Part shown: piece by piece, positions 5,802 to 6,700 of the stretch
Layout: each line of letters begins with the position of its first letter
How positions within the stretch are numbered: position 1 is the first letter of the stretch
Assembly (NCBI GenBank): GCA_002401225.1
Contig: NVSM01000026.1
Span: forward strand, 18,097-24,796
DNA from: a bacterium
GTDB lineage: Bacteria > Planctomycetota > Phycisphaerae > Phycisphaerales > UBA1924
DNA: 6,700 bases
Direction of reading: 5' to 3'
The notes under the pieces: generated by a model
Seen by the model: only the letters and a program-made list of their open reading frames with translations
Told to the model about the DNA's origin: nothing
Database searches by the model: none
Made by a program: the position numbers and the translations under genes

Positions 5802-5819
5802 TGAAACCACTGTTCCAAC
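5800..5819. repeat. Hairpin-forming inverted repeat in the flgM upstream region
   Basis: GTTGAAAC (5800-5807) and GTTCCAAC (5812-5819) form an 8-base stem with one A/C mismatch (on the plus strand) around the loop CACT. It overlaps the previous inverted repeat by two bases, so the two structures could compete in the flgM leader RNA if transcription starts farther upstream. Confidence 0.4.
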
Positions 5820-5841
5820 CATCCCTTGATCTCTGTATCGA

Positions 5842-5857
5842 CGGATCATATCGGATC
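5842..5857. repeat. CGGATC direct repeat at one helical turn
   Basis: CGGATC at 5842-5847 recurs at 5852-5857, so the copies start 10 bases apart and lie on the same DNA face. This suits a regulator binding tandem half-sites. It overlaps the weak sigma-28-like word on the minus strand. Confidence 0.35.
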
Positions 5858-5921
5858 GCTGAAAAAACAAATAAATTTCGTTCAAGCAGGATAAGCCATG
5901 ATTCACAAGTTACTTATGAAG

Positions 5922-5927
5922 TATAAC
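5922..5927 (+). promoter_or_regulatory. Candidate -10 box for the right-edge lipoprotein gene
   Basis: TATAAC matches five of six bases of the -10 consensus. The nearest -35-like word, TTCACA at 5902-5907, is only 14 bases away, so the pair is imperfect. If used, transcription would start near 5934, after ATG 5898. That would favour the later starts of the lipoprotein. Confidence 0.28.
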
Positions 5928-5990
5928 ATACTCGGGGACCTACGAAAAGATTCCATGAATTTTGTCTCAAATGATAAAAATGACCATCAC

Positions 5991-5997
5991 AAGGAGG
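5991..5997 (+). promoter_or_regulatory. Strong ribosome binding site AAGGAGG for a TTG start
   Basis: AAGGAGG is the best Shine-Dalgarno sequence in the window and sits 8 bases before TTG 6006. It decides the start of the right-edge lipoprotein in favour of TTG over the in-frame ATGs at 5898 and 5955. Confidence 0.75.
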
Positions 5998-6005
5998 TTT
6001 TTAGT

Positions 6006-6700
6006 TTGTTCGTATATCCAAACATATCGCGTAACCGATTTACATCTGTCTTTATCGCAGCTTCCTGTGGGCTTTTGCTCGGTGGCTGTGGCAGCCAGCA
6101 GGTTCGAGAAGATGAAGATTTAAAAAAATACACCGATCAGTCTAGCGATGTTTTTGCGCCTGAACCTGTATCTTCGGGTGCTGTTGATGGGCAAAGTAAG
6201 GCAGATGGATCGCAGGCTACCAATAATTTCGGCGGATGGTCGATTGTGGTGGCCAAGGTGGCTGGTGGTTCGATGTCGCATGCTCAGCAGAAGCTTGAGA
6301 TTGTTCAAAATCAGGCGGGGCTTCGTGATGCGTTTATTGATACACGATCGGGCCAGTTGGTGATTGCGTATGGCGATTATCTCTCGAAGACTGAGCCGCG
6401 AGCGATTAAGGATCTTAAGCGGATTCGAAAAATGGATTTGATGGGTGTGAAGCTCTTTGAGAGCGCGTTGATTATGCCTCCGACGAGTGCGGCGTTGCAT
6501 GGGTCGAACCCGATGAATGATTTACGGACCGCCAAGGAGCGGTATGGAAAGCAGGCTGTCTATACGCTTCAGATTGGGGTGTATGGACGGACTGATTATC
6601 AGACACCGAGTGCTGAGGATTTGGCAGTGCTTCGCAAAGCTGCGGAAGATGCGGTTCGTGAGCTTCGTTTAGATGGTGTGATGGCGTTTTATTATCATGC
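6006..6700 (+). CDS. Lipoprotein with two SPOR-like segments (partial, runs off right edge)
   Basis: 231 codons are open to the window edge. From TTG 6006 the protein has a compact lipoprotein signal peptide: Arg9 and Arg11, a hydrophobic core FTSVFIAASCGLLL (12-25), and lipobox L-G-G-C with Cys28. A polar Ser/Asp/Gln-rich linker (29-76) follows. Segment one (78-about 157) begins WSIVVAKVAG, has QKLEIVQNQAGL (95-106), then GQLVIAYGDYL (116-126) and AIKDLKRIR (133-141). Segment two (185-231) begins VYTLQIGVYG, then has LAVLRKAAEDAVRELRLDG (206-224) and MAFYYH. The 'Y-T-L-Q-I-G-V-Y, then a helix, then L-x-x-x-G-x-x-A' pattern resembles the SPOR peptidoglycan-binding fold, apparently duplicated. 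I recall similar lipoproteins in planctomycetes, with no known function. The same frame extends back to ATG 5898 (weak AGGA 6 bases upstream) and ATG 5955, but those starts would push the lipobox Cys to residue 64 or 45. It is divergent from flgM. Confidence 0.82.
   Translation, partial: MFVYPNISRNRFTSVFIAASCGLLLGGCGSQQVREDEDLKKYTDQSSDVFAPEPVSSGAVDGQSKADGSQATNNFGGWSIVVAKVAGGSMSHAQQKLEIVQNQAGLRDAFIDTRSGQLVIAYGDYLSKTEPRAIKDLKRIRKMDLMGVKLFESALIMPPTSAALHGSNPMNDLRTAKERYGKQAVYTLQIGVYGRTDYQTPSAEDLAVLRKAAEDAVRELRLDGVMAFYYH

Larger units (their letters stand above)
5712..6005. other. 294-bp AT-rich divergent intergenic region with repeats
   Basis: This gap separates flgM (minus) from the lipoprotein gene (plus). 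It holds the flgM ribosome binding site, an inverted repeat at 5787-5801, a hairpin at 5800-5819, a 10-base-period direct repeat of CGGATC at 5842-5857, a TATAAC box at 5922-5927, and the strong AAGGAGG at 5991-5997. A TCCGATAT word on the minus strand (complement of 5848-5855) matches six of eight positions of the sigma-28 -10 GCCGATAA, but its -35 is poor. I see no convincing separate gene. The plus-strand frame from ATG 5898 is continuous with the downstream lipoprotein. Confidence 0.6.

Noticed and set aside
5506..5829. A 107-codon plus-strand frame opposite flgM
   Set aside because: The part over flgM is the antisense of a clear FlgM domain, and the rest is the intergenic region. A short hydrophobic stretch (LFLVSCFVFC) comes from the T-rich leader and has no ribosome binding site support.
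6120..6500. A 126-codon minus-strand frame opposite the right-edge lipoprotein
   Set aside because: It is Arg/His/Asn/Ile-rich antisense sequence to a frame with a lipobox and SPOR-like pattern. It is a shadow.
1..6700. CRISPR array, tRNA, rRNA, insertion sequence, integrase or toxin-antitoxin genes
   Set aside because: I looked for regularly spaced repeats, T-loop-like GTTCRANNC words with a cloverleaf, terminal inverted repeats and transposase motifs, and found none that hold up.

Overview
The window looks like a chromosomal housekeeping region of a planctomycete, most likely class Phycisphaerae. This is an inference from the proteins. The exported protein at the left edge, the DUF5658-like membrane protein, the LEA14-like lipoprotein and the SPOR-like lipoprotein at the right edge are types I associate with that group, and the IspE, NIF3 and ROK sequences are divergent in a way that fits. 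Base composition is moderate, and the coding sequence is rich in CGATCG/GATCG words. I see no rRNA, tRNA, insertion sequence, CRISPR array, prophage or other sign of recent transfer.

Layout, left to right. (1) 1-714, minus: the N-terminal 238 residues of an exported protein that runs off the left edge. (2) A 198-bp divergent gap. (3) 913-1416 and about 1486-1998, plus: a small DUF5658-like membrane protein, then a LEA14/WHy-type lipoprotein. (4) 2029-3186, minus: a full-length NIF3/DUF34 protein with a YqfO-type inserted domain, convergent with the lipoprotein gene. (5) A 94-bp divergent gap, then ispE (3281-4189, plus). (6) A ROK-family sugar kinase (4301-5317, plus) behind a TATAAT box. (7) A strong hairpin at 5340-5371 that can serve both the kinase gene and the convergent flgM (5406-5711, minus). 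(8) A 294-bp AT-rich divergent gap with several inverted and direct repeats. (9) 6006-6700, plus: a lipoprotein with two SPOR-like segments that runs off the right edge. It probably starts at TTG behind the strongest ribosome binding site in the window.

The genes do not form one pathway. IspE (isoprenoid precursors), the ROK kinase (sugar phosphorylation) and NIF3 (metal protein of unsettled role) are cytoplasmic. Four proteins belong to the envelope: the left-edge secreted protein, the DUF5658 protein and the two lipoproteins. FlgM points to a flagellated cell with a sigma-28 checkpoint. I found no convincing undescribed multi-gene system. The points most worth a second look are the ROK kinase that has lost the zinc-binding cysteines of its family, the metazoan-like NIF3 signature, the repeat-rich flgM/lipoprotein intergenic region, and the start choice and duplicated architecture of the right-edge lipoprotein.
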